A DNA stretch of 64,000 bases from NCBI RefSeq assembly GCF_000525855.1, contig NZ_AODE01000042.1, positions 1 to 64,000 on the forward strand, in the 5' to 3' direction. A model generated the notes under the pieces. The model saw only the letters and a list, made by a program, of their open reading frames with translations, was not told the origin of the DNA and ran no database searches. The stretch comes from Listeria cornellensis FSL F6-0969 (lineage in GTDB: Bacteria > Bacillota > Bacilli > Lactobacillales > Listeriaceae). Made by a program: the position numbers and the translations under genes. Positions within the stretch are counted from its first letter, which is position 1; every line of letters begins with the position of its first letter. Below are positions 44,088 to 54,282 of this stretch, in pieces.

Positions 44088-44827
44088 TTATTCAGTTGCT
44101 TATCTACATGTCTAAAAGTTCTTTGTTTGATGTAAATAATCAAATTTACGTCACAAATAGGGCTGTCATATATTTTTAATCTGTTTGTCATAATTGTGAT
44201 GAAAAGGATTGTAAAAAGCGATTTTTACAACATGTTATAACATCTATTTATTATTAAGAAAGCTTACATATCAGTATTTAAAGAAGAAAAATAAACGGCA
44301 TTACTAGTTGTCATAATTCAGATAGATTTGTAAAAAAAAATTAAAAAAAAGATGTGCAAAAATGGATCGAATAAACGAGTAATACACCATTTTTTGTATA
44401 CTAAAAAATAGGGTATTTTTATTTTTTTTGCCACGAAACGTTCTAAAATAAAAGTAATAATGCATGCCGAATAATGAAGACAAACGTTGTACCAGTACAT
44501 GTGTATACGTATTTTTTAAAGCGTAACATTTTATGGTATACAATTATATATTTATAAAAAACAATTCATTTTTGTCAATAAAAAATGCGCTATAAACAGC
44601 ATTTTTATACGCGAAGTCACAAAGTTGTCAAATTTAGCTTTTTTTTATTATGATGTTGTTAGAGAAAAATTCTGGGCTTTCCTTTTTGGGAACAAGGAGT
44701 GATTGAAGGATTGCTTTTTGTATGGGAGAAATGTCGAGGGAACAATTCTCTAGTGTTATCTTTATGATGTTGCGTGTGTGTTGGATCAACAAGTAGCATG
44801 TCAACAAGAGCTAAGGTGGTGAAGAAA
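44088..44827. other. AT-rich 740-bp intergenic region ahead of spoVG
   Basis: I see no gene in it; short minus-strand open frames there are lysine- and phenylalanine-rich noise. It has several GTATAC motifs (44396, 44504, 44535) and one sigma-A-like pair at its 3' part (44625-44654). It could hold an unmarked small RNA. Confidence 0.5.
44625..44654 (+). promoter_or_regulatory. Candidate promoter of spoVG
   Basis: TTGTCA 44625-44630, 18 bases, TATGAT 44649-44654. Confidence 0.5.
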
Positions 44828-45139
44828 ATGGAAATTACAGATGTGAGATTACGTCGAGTTGAGACTGATGGAAGAATGAAAGCTATTTCTTCAATTACTA
44901 TTGACGGTGAATTCGTAGTACATGATATTCGCGTGATTGATGGTAATGATGGATTGTTTGTAGCAATGCCGAGTAAACGTACTCCAGATGGAGAGTTTCG
45001 TGACATCGCTCACCCAATTAATTCAGATACTCGTGCTAAAATTCAGGACGCTGTCTTAGTTGCTTATGCAGAAGCTGATGAAGTTGTCAGTGAAGTAGAA
45101 GAAGCAGCACCAGAAGCGGAAGAAGGAAATGAAGACTAA
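44828..45139 (+). CDS. spoVG: SpoVG RNA-binding regulator, first copy
   Basis: 103 residues. Starts [17 protein letters not shown] and contains the family core [13 protein letters not shown]; the tail is acidic ([15 protein letters not shown]). SpoVG binds RNA/DNA and in Listeria affects stress, carbon use and motility. GGTGGTG precedes the ATG. The second copy lies 140 bases downstream, an arrangement also known in L. monocytogenes. Confidence 0.93.
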   Translation: MEITDVRLRRVETDGRMKAISSITIDGEFVVHDIRVIDGNDGLFVAMPSKRTPDGEFRDIAHPINSDTRAKIQDAVLVAYAEADEVVSEVEEAAPEAEEGNED

Positions 45140-45279
45140 ACACTACTTTTTATAGGAAATGGGTAAATGCTTGTTGTAAAAAGCGTATCTAAAGGGAATC
45201 CAAGTTTGTCCCAATGTAACAAGATGAAATAACCCGAAGAAACTATGAGAAGACAAAATGGGATAAGGAGTGACTAATA

Positions 45280-45594
45280 ATGCAAGTAACTGATGTGAGA
45301 TTACGTCGTGTAGAAACTGATGGAAGAATGAGAGCTATCGCTTCCATAACTTTAGATGAGGAATTTGTTGTTCATGATATTCGTGTTATTGACGGCAACA
45401 ACGGTTTATTCGTGGCAATGCCGAGTAAACGTGGCGTTGACGGTGAGTTCCGTGATATCGCCCATCCAATCAATTCTGATACTCGTGGGAAAATCCAAGA
45501 GGTTGTACTTGCTGAATATGTTCGTGTAGGCGAAGAAGAATCAAGTGCCGTATCAGAAGACGTAGCGGTTGAAGAAGAAGTAACTGCTGAATAA
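45280..45594 (+). CDS. spoVG: SpoVG RNA-binding regulator, second copy
   Basis: 104 residues, about 80 percent identical by eye to the first copy over residues 1-80, diverging only in the acidic tail. AAGGAGTG precedes the ATG at 45280. The 140-base gap between copies shows no terminator, so they may be cotranscribed. A terminator follows at 45612-45642. Confidence 0.93.
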   Translation: MQVTDVRLRRVETDGRMRAIASITLDEEFVVHDIRVIDGNNGLFVAMPSKRGVDGEFRDIAHPINSDTRGKIQEVVLAEYVRVGEEESSAVSEDVAVEEEVTAE

Positions 45595-45611
45595 ATAATA
45601 ATATAAATCCA

Positions 45612-45642
45612 AACAACCAGCCTAGCGCTGGTTGTTTTTTTT
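45612..45642 (+). terminator. Terminator of the spoVG pair
   Basis: AACAACCAGC / GCTGGTTGTT with CTAGC loop and T8. Confidence 0.9.
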
Positions 45643-45685
45643 GACGAGATTGCTTGAAATGCATGTTATTTCGAAATAATTCCAA

Positions 45686-45722
45686 CAATGCGAGCGCTTG
45701 CCGAGGATTTATTCATAGTAAG
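45686..45722 (+). repeat. Remnant right half of the long-hairpin element
   Basis: CAATGCGA-CGCTTGCCG and the following GATTTA-TCATA match the right arm and outer flank of copy 1 (28026-28054) with a few changes. No left arm or loop is present, so it is a decayed or partial copy. Confidence 0.55.
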
Positions 45723-45747
45723 CATAAGATTAGGTTCTATTTACACC

Positions 45748-45776
45748 TTGAAAAAAAGCGGTTTTTACGGTATTAT
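45748..45776 (+). promoter_or_regulatory. Sigma-A promoter of glmU
   Basis: TTGAAA 45748-45753, 17 bases, TATTAT 45771-45776. Confidence 0.6.
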
Positions 45777-45814
45777 CATTATGAAGAATAGTGGATAATT
45801 GGAGGGTCTTGTCA

Positions 45815-47188
45815 ATGATGAAAAGATATGCGGTTGTTTTAGCGGCTGGGCAAGGTACAAGAATGAAGTCGAAGCTTTATAAGGTTTTGCATCCTGTATG
45901 TGGAAAGCCGATGGTAGAACATGTAGTAGACCAAATCAGTCAGCTTGATCCTGATGAAGTCGTGACGATTGTTGGACACGGCGCGGAACAAGTGCAGACC
46001 CATTTGAAAGATAGAAGTGTGTTTGCTTTGCAAGAAGAGCAACTAGGGACTGCTCACGCGGTGTTACAGGCGAAGAGCGTACTAGGTGACAAAGAAGGTG
46101 TAACGCTTGTTGTGTGTGGCGATACGCCGCTTATTCAGGGTCATACGATGGAAGACTTATTGAAGTACCATCAAGAAAAACGTGCCAAAGCAACAATTTT
46201 AACAACTGTTTTAGATAATCCAATGGGATATGGACGGATTATCCGTGACGACCTAGGAATCGTAGAGAAAATTGTTGAGCAAAAAGATGCATCTGAAAAA
46301 GAGCAGCGTGTGAATGAAATCAACACGGGAACCTATTGTTTTGACAACCAAGCGTTATTTGAAGCGTTAGCAAAAGTATCCAATGAAAATGCGCAAGGTG
46401 AGTATTATTTGCCAGACGTTATCAAAATTTTAAAAGATGAAGATGAGGTTGTTGCGGCCTATCGCATGGAAAATGCGAAAGAATCGCTTGGCGTGAACGA
46501 TCGCGTAGCTTTAGCAGAGGCGCAAGAGATTATGCGTCACCGAATCAATGAGAAGCACATGCGTAATGGTGTAACGCTGATTGATCCGACGAACACGTAT
46601 ATCGATGTCGATGTTGAAATCGGTCAAGATACGATTGTTGGACCAAATGTTTCGATTCACGGTAAAACGGTTATCGGGGCTGATTGCGAAATTACAGGGG
46701 CGAGTGTGCTTGATAATGCAATTCTAGGTGAGCGCGTCCAAGTGAAACATTCCTCTATCTATGACAGCAAAGTCGGCGATGATGTCCAAGTAGGACCTTA
46801 CTCGCATTTGCGTCCTGAATCAGAAATCAGTGAAGGCGTGAAAATCGGTAACTTTGTGGAAACGAAGAAAGCGACGATCGGTAAAAATACGAAAATCCCG
46901 CATTTTATCTATATGGGTGACGCAGAAATCGGCGAGAATGTCAACATCGGTTGTGGTTCTATCGCGGTGAATTATGATGGCAAAAATAAAGCCAAAACAA
47001 TTATCGGCGATGACGTCTTTATTGGTTGCAACTCCAACTTAGTAGCACCGGTGAACATTGGCAATCGCGCCTTTGTAGCAGCAGGCACAACGGTTACAAA
47101 AGATGTACCAGAAGACGCCCTTGCAATTTCCCGCGTGAAACAAGAAAATAAAGAAGGATACGCTAAGAAACTGAATTTTGGTAAGTAG
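45815..47188 (+). CDS. glmU: Bifunctional GlmU (UDP-GlcNAc pyrophosphorylase / GlcN-1-P acetyltransferase)
   Basis: 457 residues. The N-terminal uridylyltransferase has [19 protein letters not shown]; the C-terminal half is a left-handed beta-helix of hexapeptide repeats ([19 protein letters not shown]). It makes UDP-GlcNAc for peptidoglycan and teichoic acids. GGAGG precedes ATGATG, so the start is 45815 or 45818. It is followed by prs as in Bacillus. Confidence 0.94.
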   Translation: MMKRYAVVLAAGQGTRMKSKLYKVLHPVCGKPMVEHVVDQISQLDPDEVVTIVGHGAEQVQTHLKDRSVFALQEEQLGTAHAVLQAKSVLGDKEGVTLVVCGDTPLIQGHTMEDLLKYHQEKRAKATILTTVLDNPMGYGRIIRDDLGIVEKIVEQKDASEKEQRVNEINTGTYCFDNQALFEALAKVSNENAQGEYYLPDVIKILKDEDEVVAAYRMENAKESLGVNDRVALAEAQEIMRHRINEKHMRNGVTLIDPTNTYIDVDVEIGQDTIVGPNVSIHGKTVIGADCEITGASVLDNAILGERVQVKHSSIYDSKVGDDVQVGPYSHLRPESEISEGVKIGNFVETKKATIGKNTKIPHFIYMGDAEIGENVNIGCGSIAVNYDGKNKAKTIIGDDVFIGCNSNLVAPVNIGNRAFVAAGTTVTKDVPEDALAISRVKQENKEGYAKKLNFGK

Positions 47189-47275
47189 TCATTTGTAATG
47201 GGGTTGTACATCGGTTCGCTGATAATGCAACCCTAACCATTCAAAAATTATATAAAATCTATGTGGAGGCTGATT

Positions 47276-48232
47276 ATGTCTAACGATTATTTTGATCCAA
47301 AGTTAAAAATTTTCTCTTTAAATTCCAACCCAGCACTGGCGGCGGAAATCGCGGAAGTAGCAGGAATTAATTTAGGGAAGTCCAGCGTGACCCATTTTAG
47401 TGATGGCGAAATTCAGATTAATATTGAAGAGAGTATCCGTGGTTGTCACGTCTATGTTGTGCAGTCCACTGGTTTTCCAGTTAACCAAAATCTGATGGAA
47501 CTTTTGATCATGATTGATGCACTTAAGAGAGCTTCAGCAAAAACAATTAACATTGTGATGCCATATTACGGTTATGCTCGTCAAGACCGTAAAGCGCGTA
47601 GTCGTGAGCCGATCACGGCAAAACTTGTAGCCAACCTCATTGAAAAAGCAGGAGCTACACGTATGATTACACTAGATCTTCATGCACCACAAATTCAAGG
47701 TTTCTTTGATATCCCAATTGATCACTTGAACGCGGTTCGTTTGCTATCAAACTATTTCAGTTCGCATCATATCGACGAAGATTTAGTTGTTGTTTCTCCA
47801 GATCATGGTGGCGTAACAAGAGCTCGTAAGATGGCTGATCGCTTGAAAGCACCAATTGCAATCATTGACAAACGTCGTCCACGTCCAAATGTGGCGGAAG
47901 TCATGAATATCGTTGGTAATGTAGATGGTAAAGTGGCTATTTTAATTGATGATATTATTGATACAGCAGGTACGATCACGCTTGCAGCCAATGCTTTAAT
48001 CGAGAGTGGTGCAACGAAAGTATACGCTTGTTGTTCGCACCCAGTCTTGTCTGGCCCAGCGATCGAACGTATTAATAATTCAGCGATTGAGAAATTGATC
48101 GTGACTAATTCACTCGTTTTACCAGAGGATAAATGGATTGATAAAATCGAACAATTATCTGTAGGACCGTTACTTGGCGAAGCAATCGTTCGCGTACACA
48201 AGAACGAGTCAGTAAGCCCATTATTTGATTAA
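47276..48232 (+). CDS. prs: Ribose-phosphate pyrophosphokinase
   Basis: 318 residues, with ATP and PRPP sites visible: [33 protein letters not shown] and [14 protein letters not shown]. It makes PRPP for purines, pyrimidines and histidine, and PRPP is the signal of the nearby PurR. TGGAGG precedes the ATG at 47276. In L. monocytogenes the next gene is prfA; here it is walR. Confidence 0.94.
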   Translation: MSNDYFDPKLKIFSLNSNPALAAEIAEVAGINLGKSSVTHFSDGEIQINIEESIRGCHVYVVQSTGFPVNQNLMELLIMIDALKRASAKTINIVMPYYGYARQDRKARSREPITAKLVANLIEKAGATRMITLDLHAPQIQGFFDIPIDHLNAVRLLSNYFSSHHIDEDLVVVSPDHGGVTRARKMADRLKAPIAIIDKRRPRPNVAEVMNIVGNVDGKVAILIDDIIDTAGTITLAANALIESGATKVYACCSHPVLSGPAIERINNSAIEKLIVTNSLVLPEDKWIDKIEQLSVGPLLGEAIVRVHKNESVSPLFD

Positions 48233-48248
48233 AACAGAAAATACATAG

Positions 48249-48283
48249 CGCAGGCCTCCTTCCTAGGATGTCTGCGTTTTTGT
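48249..48283 (+). terminator. Terminator of prs
   Basis: CGCAGgC / GtCTGCG stem followed by TTTTTG. Confidence 0.65.
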
Positions 48284-48335
48284 TTAGGAAAGTATAAAGC
48301 GCCTCCCAACTTTTCCTATCTTGAAGATATTATGT

Positions 48336-48341
48336 TATAAT
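48336..48341 (+). promoter_or_regulatory. Candidate -10 of the wal operon promoter
   Basis: TATAAT at 48336-48341; a TTTTCC about 19 bases upstream is a weak -35. The leader to walR would be about 190 bases, with no gene in it. Confidence 0.4.
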
Positions 48342-48540
48342 GAGGAATGTAATAGTCTATCATTTGATAAATTTCGCCATGGCTAGAAACAAGGTCAGGC
48401 GCGGATTGTTACATGGGAAATAAAGCATTCAATTATCTCATAAAGAAAGACATTTTTCAGTTGCAACATAAGGGTTATTTCTCAAAAAATATAAGGTATC
48501 GCCAATGGAGCGATTTTAGAAATGGGAGGACTGGTTAAAG

Positions 48541-49254
48541 ATGGCCGAAAAGAAAATTCTAGTTGTAGATGATGAAAAGCCGATAGCTGATATTGTGAAA
48601 TTTAATTTAAATAAAGAAGGATTTGACGTATATTGCGCGTATGATGGTGATGAAGCCATTGATTTAGTGGAGGAAATTCAGCCTGATTTGATTTTACTTG
48701 ATATCATGTTGCCTGGTCGCGACGGTATTGAAGTATGTCGCGAGGTTCGTAAAAAATATGACATGCCAATTATTATGGTGACAGCAAAAGACTCCGAGAT
48801 TGATAAGGTGTTAGGTCTTGAGCTGGGCGCGGACGATTACGTGACGAAACCGTTTAGTAATCGTGAGTTAATCGCACGTGTGAAAGCGAATTTGCGTCGT
48901 CATAGTACAGCTGGAAGTGCCGCTGCAGAAGAGGAAGAAAACAGTGAATTGGAAATTGGTTCGCTTATTATTCATCCGGATGCGTATGTTGCTTCTAAGC
49001 GTGGCGAGACGATTGAACTGACTCACCGCGAGTTCGAATTGCTACATTATTTGGCGAAGCATATGGGACAAGTTATGACTCGGGAGCATTTATTGCAAAC
49101 GGTTTGGGGTTATGACTATTTTGGTGATGTACGGACGGTCGATGTGACGGTACGCCGTTTACGTGAGAAAATTGAAGATAATCCAAGTCATCCAGCATGG
49201 CTTGTAACACGACGGGGAGTAGGCTACTATTTACGTAACCCTGAACAGGAGTAA
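48541..49254 (+). CDS. walR: Response regulator WalR
   Basis: 237 residues of the OmpR/PhoB type. Receiver acidic pocket DDE at 10-12, phospho-acceptor Asp54 in LLDIMLPG, threonine/lysine switch (MVTAKD, VTKPF), and a winged-helix C-terminus ([17 protein letters not shown]). WalR controls autolysins and cell-wall turnover and is essential in Firmicutes. ATG behind GGGAGGACTGG. The order walR-walK-walH-walI-walJ-htrA follows the Bacillus/Listeria operon. Confidence 0.95.
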   Translation: MAEKKILVVDDEKPIADIVKFNLNKEGFDVYCAYDGDEAIDLVEEIQPDLILLDIMLPGRDGIEVCREVRKKYDMPIIMVTAKDSEIDKVLGLELGADDYVTKPFSNRELIARVKANLRRHSTAGSAAAEEEENSELEIGSLIIHPDAYVASKRGETIELTHREFELLHYLAKHMGQVMTREHLLQTVWGYDYFGDVRTVDVTVRRLREKIEDNPSHPAWLVTRRGVGYYLRNPEQE

Positions 49255-49259
49255 AAATT

Positions 49260-51089
49260 ATGCGGAGAATGAAGTTTTTTCAGTCGGTCCAATTTAGATT
49301 TGTCATGATTTATTTATTGCTTATTTTAGTAGCAATGCAAGTAATTGGGGCTTATTTTGTGCGAGAATTGCAGGATCAATTGGAGAAGAACTTTAAAACA
49401 GCGATTACTAATAGTGTGAATTTATTGGAGTATAATGTTCGTGAAGAAATGTTGAAATATACGAACGATGACCAGACGAAACTCGAGAGTGACATCCAAA
49501 GCATGTTGCTCGATTTCGTTCGTGGTAGTAATGATTTTGAGAATGTGCTAGTCGTAGATAATAAGATGAAAATCATTGGGACATCAGATGTGGACAATCA
49601 GGGTATTGTTGGCCAGGTCTCGACGAATAAGATGATTAAAAACACGATAAATAGTGGGAATGGCGAAAATAAAATCTTCATGGGGAAAAATCCAAAACGG
49701 CAAATTTGGGTGGATGTTACCCCGATTACTTCAAAAGGAGAGGTTATTGGCGCCATCTATTTGGCTACGGATATTGAGTCGGTTTATGAGCAGGTGGATA
49801 GTATTACGAGTATTTTTATCACAGGGACGCTACTTGCGATGATTATTACGGCGATTCTTGGTATTTTACTATCGCGAACGATTACGAAGCCGATTACGGA
49901 TATGAAACGGCAGGCTTTTGCGATGGCTCGAGGGAACTATACGCGAAAAGTAAAAGTGTATGGCATGGATGAAATCGGACAATTGGCGGAATCGTTTAAT
50001 GCGCTCACGAAACGGGTGCAGGAAGCGCAGGCCATGACGGAAGGGGAACGGCGAAAGTTGTCGTCGGTACTTTCTTACATGACGGATGGTGTGATTGCAA
50101 CGGATCGCCGCGGGAAGGTCATTTTGATTAATACGCCAGCTGAGAAAATGCTGAAAATGGCGCATGAGAGTGCGAATGGGAAGCCAATTATTGACGTGCT
50201 TGGCGTGTCAGAGGACTATTCCTTTGATGATTTGATGGAGTTGGAAGAGCCGCTTACGATGGATCGCAGTACGTTTGAGGAGCCGTATATTTTACGGGCA
50301 AACTTGTCGGTGATTCAGCGGGAAACTGGGTTTGTGAACGGGATTATTGCCGTTTTGCATGATATTACGGACCAGGAAAAAGTGGATCAGGAACGTCGCG
50401 ATTTTGTATCAAATGTGTCGCATGAGCTTCGGACGCCGCTTACGAGTATGCGCAGTTATTTAGAGGCGCTAAGTGATGGTGCATGGCGTGATGAAGAGAT
50501 TGCCCCACGTTTTCTTGAGGTGACGCAGAGCGAGACGGAGCGAATGATTCGATTGGTGAATGATCTGCTGAAATTATCAAGAATGGACAGTGGACGCACG
50601 AATTTGGATAAGAATTTTGTGAATTTTAATGACTTTTTTAATCATATTATTGACCGTTTTGAAATGATGAAAAAGGATGGTATTACGTTTAAGCGTCAGT
50701 TCACGCGTGAGCCGGTTATTATTGAAATTGATGAGGATAAAATTATGCAGGTGATGGATAATATTATCTCGAATGCGAATAAATATTCACCAGATGGTGG
50801 CCGGATTACGTTCTACTTGTGGAAGCGGGGCGAAGAGATTGAGGTTAGCATCAGTGATGAAGGTATGGGGATTCCAGAGGAGGATTTGACGAAAGTGTTT
50901 GATCGTTTCTTCCGTGTGGACAAGGCGAGGTCGCGGGAAATGGGCGGAACTGGTCTGGGGCTTGCGATTGCGCGTGATGTTATTACAGCGCACGGCGGCG
51001 AAATCTGGGCAGAGCGTAATCGCGGGAAAGGTACAACCATCTCGTTTACGTTGCCATACAATGACTTACCGGAGGATGATTGGGAATGA
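49260..51089 (+). CDS. walK: Sensor histidine kinase WalK
   Basis: 609 residues. TM1 at about 13-32, an extracellular PAS/Cache domain, TM2 at about 183-203, HAMP (RTITKPITDMKRQAF), cytoplasmic PAS, HisKA with the phospho-histidine in VSHELRTPLTSM (near 387), and HATPase (NIISNANKY, DEGMGIPEEDL, GGTGLGLAI). It senses cell-wall status and phosphorylates WalR. It starts 5 bases after walR, and its stop overlaps walH. Confidence 0.95.
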   Translation: MRRMKFFQSVQFRFVMIYLLLILVAMQVIGAYFVRELQDQLEKNFKTAITNSVNLLEYNVREEMLKYTNDDQTKLESDIQSMLLDFVRGSNDFENVLVVDNKMKIIGTSDVDNQGIVGQVSTNKMIKNTINSGNGENKIFMGKNPKRQIWVDVTPITSKGEVIGAIYLATDIESVYEQVDSITSIFITGTLLAMIITAILGILLSRTITKPITDMKRQAFAMARGNYTRKVKVYGMDEIGQLAESFNALTKRVQEAQAMTEGERRKLSSVLSYMTDGVIATDRRGKVILINTPAEKMLKMAHESANGKPIIDVLGVSEDYSFDDLMELEEPLTMDRSTFEEPYILRANLSVIQRETGFVNGIIAVLHDITDQEKVDQERRDFVSNVSHELRTPLTSMRSYLEALSDGAWRDEEIAPRFLEVTQSETERMIRLVNDLLKLSRMDSGRTNLDKNFVNFNDFFNHIIDRFEMMKKDGITFKRQFTREPVIIEIDEDKIMQVMDNIISNANKYSPDGGRITFYLWKRGEEIEVSISDEGMGIPEEDLTKVFDRFFRVDKARSREMGGTGLGLAIARDVITAHGGEIWAERNRGKGTTISFTLPYNDLPEDDWE

Positions 51090-52385
51090 AGGGTACAAAA
51101 ATAAGAGGAATAATCCTCACTGTGCTTGTAGTTATCAGTATTTTCCTAAGCTACAGCCTCTGGAAAGTGCAACCAGATTATGAAGTGATCGATAATGAAA
51201 CGGTGAAAAAGGAACAGATTGCGAAGTTACGCCAGCCAGAACAGGTTTTTAGGCCGACGATGGTGTATTATCATCAGAATGACAACAACCATTACATGAC
51301 CCAAAATGTAACGATGATTAACGCGCTTGTGAAGGCTGGTACGACGTTCGATTTTTCTGAATTGGTACGGACGGATAAAATGACGGCGAGTTACCAAGGG
51401 ATGATGCATCAGAAGAATTCGATGGAACTAGTTTTCCCGAATGCTGTACCGCTTTCGATTTATAGTCAGGTTTTTAGATTGAAGGGCGATAATTTTGACT
51501 TGAATTCGTTTAATCGGATTACGTTTAATTTGACTAAGTCGGAGAATGGTTTGTTCTCTGTATATTTTGGAAATGACTCGAATGAGCAGATTTATCAGGG
51601 CTCGATTCAGCAGGAGCAGGTTGATATGTTGAAGCAGGTTTTGACAGAGCAGAAAACGGTAATGGCTTCTGTGAATGAGTTGTATAAGAATAAGCAATAT
51701 TTGTTCCTTAGTGATGAGCCGGTGAAGTTGCAACAGCAGCAATATGTGATTGAAACGATTGATATTGGATTGTTTAAAAAATGCGTTGTTTGGCGATGGG
51801 AGCAAGGTGAAGGGGCAGGATAACTCGTTTACAAATGGTTCGAGTTCGATGACGGTGAATCCGGAAGAAAAGGTGCTCACGTATGTGGATCCGGCGCAAG
51901 AACGTCGTGATACATCGCAGCTTAGCAGTGCGATGAAGTCGGAACAGATTCAGTCGAGTTTTAATTTTGTGAATGATCATTGGGGCTGGACGGGGAATTA
52001 TTATTATTCTGGTTATGCAGCGGATAGCTCGGCAACCGCGTTTTCGCTGTTCGTGCAGGGGTTGCCTGTATTTAACGATGATGGTATGTCTCAGATTCTG
52101 GTGACGGAGGGGACAGAAGGTGTGTATAAATACCAGCGCCCGTTCTTCAAACTAGGTGCACAAATTACGACGGAGTCAAAAGAAGTGACGTTGCCGAGTT
52201 CGGTGAGCGTTTATGAAAACCTAATTAAGACGGTGGATCCAGATGATATTCAGATGATTGTTCCTGGGTATGTGATGGGCTACGAACAAAATAATAACAG
52301 TTATAATCGTGTTGTGGAACTGAAGCCTGCTTGGTTTTATAAATATAACGGTACGTGGACGCCTGTAGTGGGAGGCGAATCGTAA
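51086..52385 (+). CDS. walH: WalH (YycH) regulator of WalK (frameshifted)
   Basis: About 432 residues after removing one A from the A6 at 51776-51781 (reads GLFKNALFGDGSKVKG). A single N-terminal membrane helix (IRGIILTVLVVISIFLSY) anchors a large extracytoplasmic domain. WalH with WalI binds WalK and tunes its activity. ATG at 51086 overlaps the walK stop and lies behind GGAGG; TTG at 51080 is less likely. The last base overlaps walI. Confidence 0.9.
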
Positions 52386-53227
52386 TGGATTGGAAAAAAA
52401 CAGAAACGATTTTTATTATCGCCTTCTTGATTTTGGATATTTTCTTATTGGTGTTGTTTATTGATTCTAGAATGTCTTCTTCGCCAACACCGCTCGTGAG
52501 TCAGACGCTGGAAGAAAAGCTGAAATCGGAAAATATTACGTATGGTAAAATTCCGTCTAATCCGGAGAAAGGTTCTTATTTATCAACGGAGCCGCTCGCT
52601 TTTACGCAGAAGGATATCAATGATTCGAAGGGGCAGAAGATTTCGGTTTTGAATGCGAATCAGCGTATTTATTCTTTGCTGAACAAGCCTGTAAAGATTG
52701 ATCCGGATAAGTATGGCGCGGATTTGATGCCATTTTTGAAGAGTGATGTTTTTGAAGGGGATCGGTATACGTACTGGAGTTATGATTCCGAGAGGCGCGA
52801 GATGACCTTTAATCAGAAAATTGATGGGCGGCCTGTGTTGTTTAATACGAATGGACAGATTGTGTTTAATTTGAACAAGGATAATGAGGTTATTTCGTAT
52901 CAGCAAACGATGCTTGGTGATACGCAGATGTTCGATGAAAAGGACGATGTGATTTCGGGAACGGATGCATTGGAGGTACTCCATCAGCATGGCGATTTGA
53001 AGCAGAATAGTAAGATTGTGAATACGACGCTTGGTTATTATAATTTGGTGAGTTTGCCGAGTTCGGATGTGTACTTGCCTGTGTGGGCTTTTGAGGTGAA
53101 GCATGATAAGCAGACGACATTTTTCCTTGTGAATGGCTTGGAGGGGTCTGTGATTAATACGAACGATGCGCAGACGAAGCAGGAAGTTCCGAATGCGGAA
53201 AGTGACGTTACTCGGAAAGCGCGATAG
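52385..53227 (+). CDS. walI: WalI (YycI) regulator of WalK
   Basis: 280 residues with an N-terminal membrane helix (IFIIAFLILDIFLLVLFI) and an extracytoplasmic YycI fold matching the second half of WalH. It complexes with WalH and WalK in the membrane. Its ATG begins on the last base of the walH stop. Confidence 0.92.
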   Translation: MDWKKTETIFIIAFLILDIFLLVLFIDSRMSSSPTPLVSQTLEEKLKSENITYGKIPSNPEKGSYLSTEPLAFTQKDINDSKGQKISVLNANQRIYSLLNKPVKIDPDKYGADLMPFLKSDVFEGDRYTYWSYDSERREMTFNQKIDGRPVLFNTNGQIVFNLNKDNEVISYQQTMLGDTQMFDEKDDVISGTDALEVLHQHGDLKQNSKIVNTTLGYYNLVSLPSSDVYLPVWAFEVKHDKQTTFFLVNGLEGSVINTNDAQTKQEVPNAESDVTRKAR

Positions 53228-53342
53228 TAGAATGAAAATTGGGAGAGCTTTGGAAAATATGAGGTTTCTCCTTTTTTCGTGCAATTGTGTTTTTTTTCGT
53301 TGTACAATAAGATTATGGAATTTTTAAGGGGGCTAGAAAGAG

Positions 53343-54176
53343 ATGTTTGCAAAGGAAGTCAAGACAGCGAATCAGGCGACGGATCAGCTCCGTTTTAGTA
53401 TATTGGCAAGTGGTAGCTCAGGAAATGCGACGTTGATTGAGACGGCGGATCAGACGATTTTGGTGGATTGTGGCTTGAGTGGTAAGAAAATCGAGCATTT
53501 GTTCAGCGAAGTTGGGCGGAGCGTGACGGATGTGGACGCAATTTTGGTGACGCACGAGCATGTGGATCATATTAAAGGGCTTGGTGTGCTGGCGCGGCGT
53601 TATGAGGTACCTGTTTATGCGAATGCAAAGACGTGGGCTGCGATGGAAACCTCGATTGGCGAAATTAATTTGGCGCAAAAGTTTCAGTTTGATATGGAAA
53701 CGGTGAAATCATTCGGCAGTTTGCAAGTGGAATCGTTCGGGGTTTCGCATGATGCGGCGGAACCGATGTTTTACATTTTTCACAGTGGCAAGAAAAAGTT
53801 CGTCATGATTACGGATACGGGCTATGTCAGTGACCGCATGAAGGGACACATTGCGAATGCGGATGCATATCTTTTTGAGAGCAATCATGATGTGGAGATG
53901 TTGCGAATGGGGCGTTATCCTTGGAATGTGAAGCGTCGTATTTTGGGCGATGAGGGTCACGTTTCGAATGAGGATGCTGGCATTGCGATGAGTGAAGTGA
54001 TTGGTGACGCGACAAAACGGATTTATCTTGGACATTTGAGCAAAGATAATAATATGAAGGATTTGGCGAGAATGGCCGTTTCACAAACATTGGCTGGTGA
54101 GGGAATCATTATTGGTGAGCAAGTTGATCTTTTTGATACAGATCCTGAGATTCCGACACCGATTTTTACGATTTAA
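53343..54176 (+). CDS. walJ: WalJ (YycJ/VicX) metallo-beta-lactamase-fold nuclease
   Basis: 277 residues. [11 protein letters not shown] at the N-terminus and the zinc motif [11 protein letters not shown] are complete, then VSHDAAEP and [10 protein letters not shown]. Family members are 5'-3' exonucleases implicated in mismatch repair and chromosome segregation. The 115-base gap after walI contains a possible -10 but no clear terminator. Confidence 0.92.
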   Translation: MFAKEVKTANQATDQLRFSILASGSSGNATLIETADQTILVDCGLSGKKIEHLFSEVGRSVTDVDAILVTHEHVDHIKGLGVLARRYEVPVYANAKTWAAMETSIGEINLAQKFQFDMETVKSFGSLQVESFGVSHDAAEPMFYIFHSGKKKFVMITDTGYVSDRMKGHIANADAYLFESNHDVEMLRMGRYPWNVKRRILGDEGHVSNEDAGIAMSEVIGDATKRIYLGHLSKDNNMKDLARMAVSQTLAGEGIIIGEQVDLFDTDPEIPTPIFTI

Positions 54177-54205
54177 TGTGAGTTGTTGCAAAAAATTTAA
54201 TAAAA

Positions 54206-54238
54206 TTTCATAGTTTTTTCATAATTAGGGTATAGAAT
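54206..54238 (+). promoter_or_regulatory. htrA promoter with TTTCATA direct repeats
   Basis: TTTCATA at 54206-54212 and 54217-54223, 11 bases apart (one helical turn), then TAGAAT at 54233-54238. This layout suits an OmpR-type regulator such as LisR/CssR. Confidence 0.45.
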
Positions 54239-54282
54239 AGCTATATGGATACGTCTACAATTTGGAAAGGGATGAATTATGC

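Noticed and set aside
52583..53284. 233-codon minus-strand frame opposite walI
   Set aside because: Arginine/isoleucine-rich shadow of a well-recognised gene with overlap coupling to walH.
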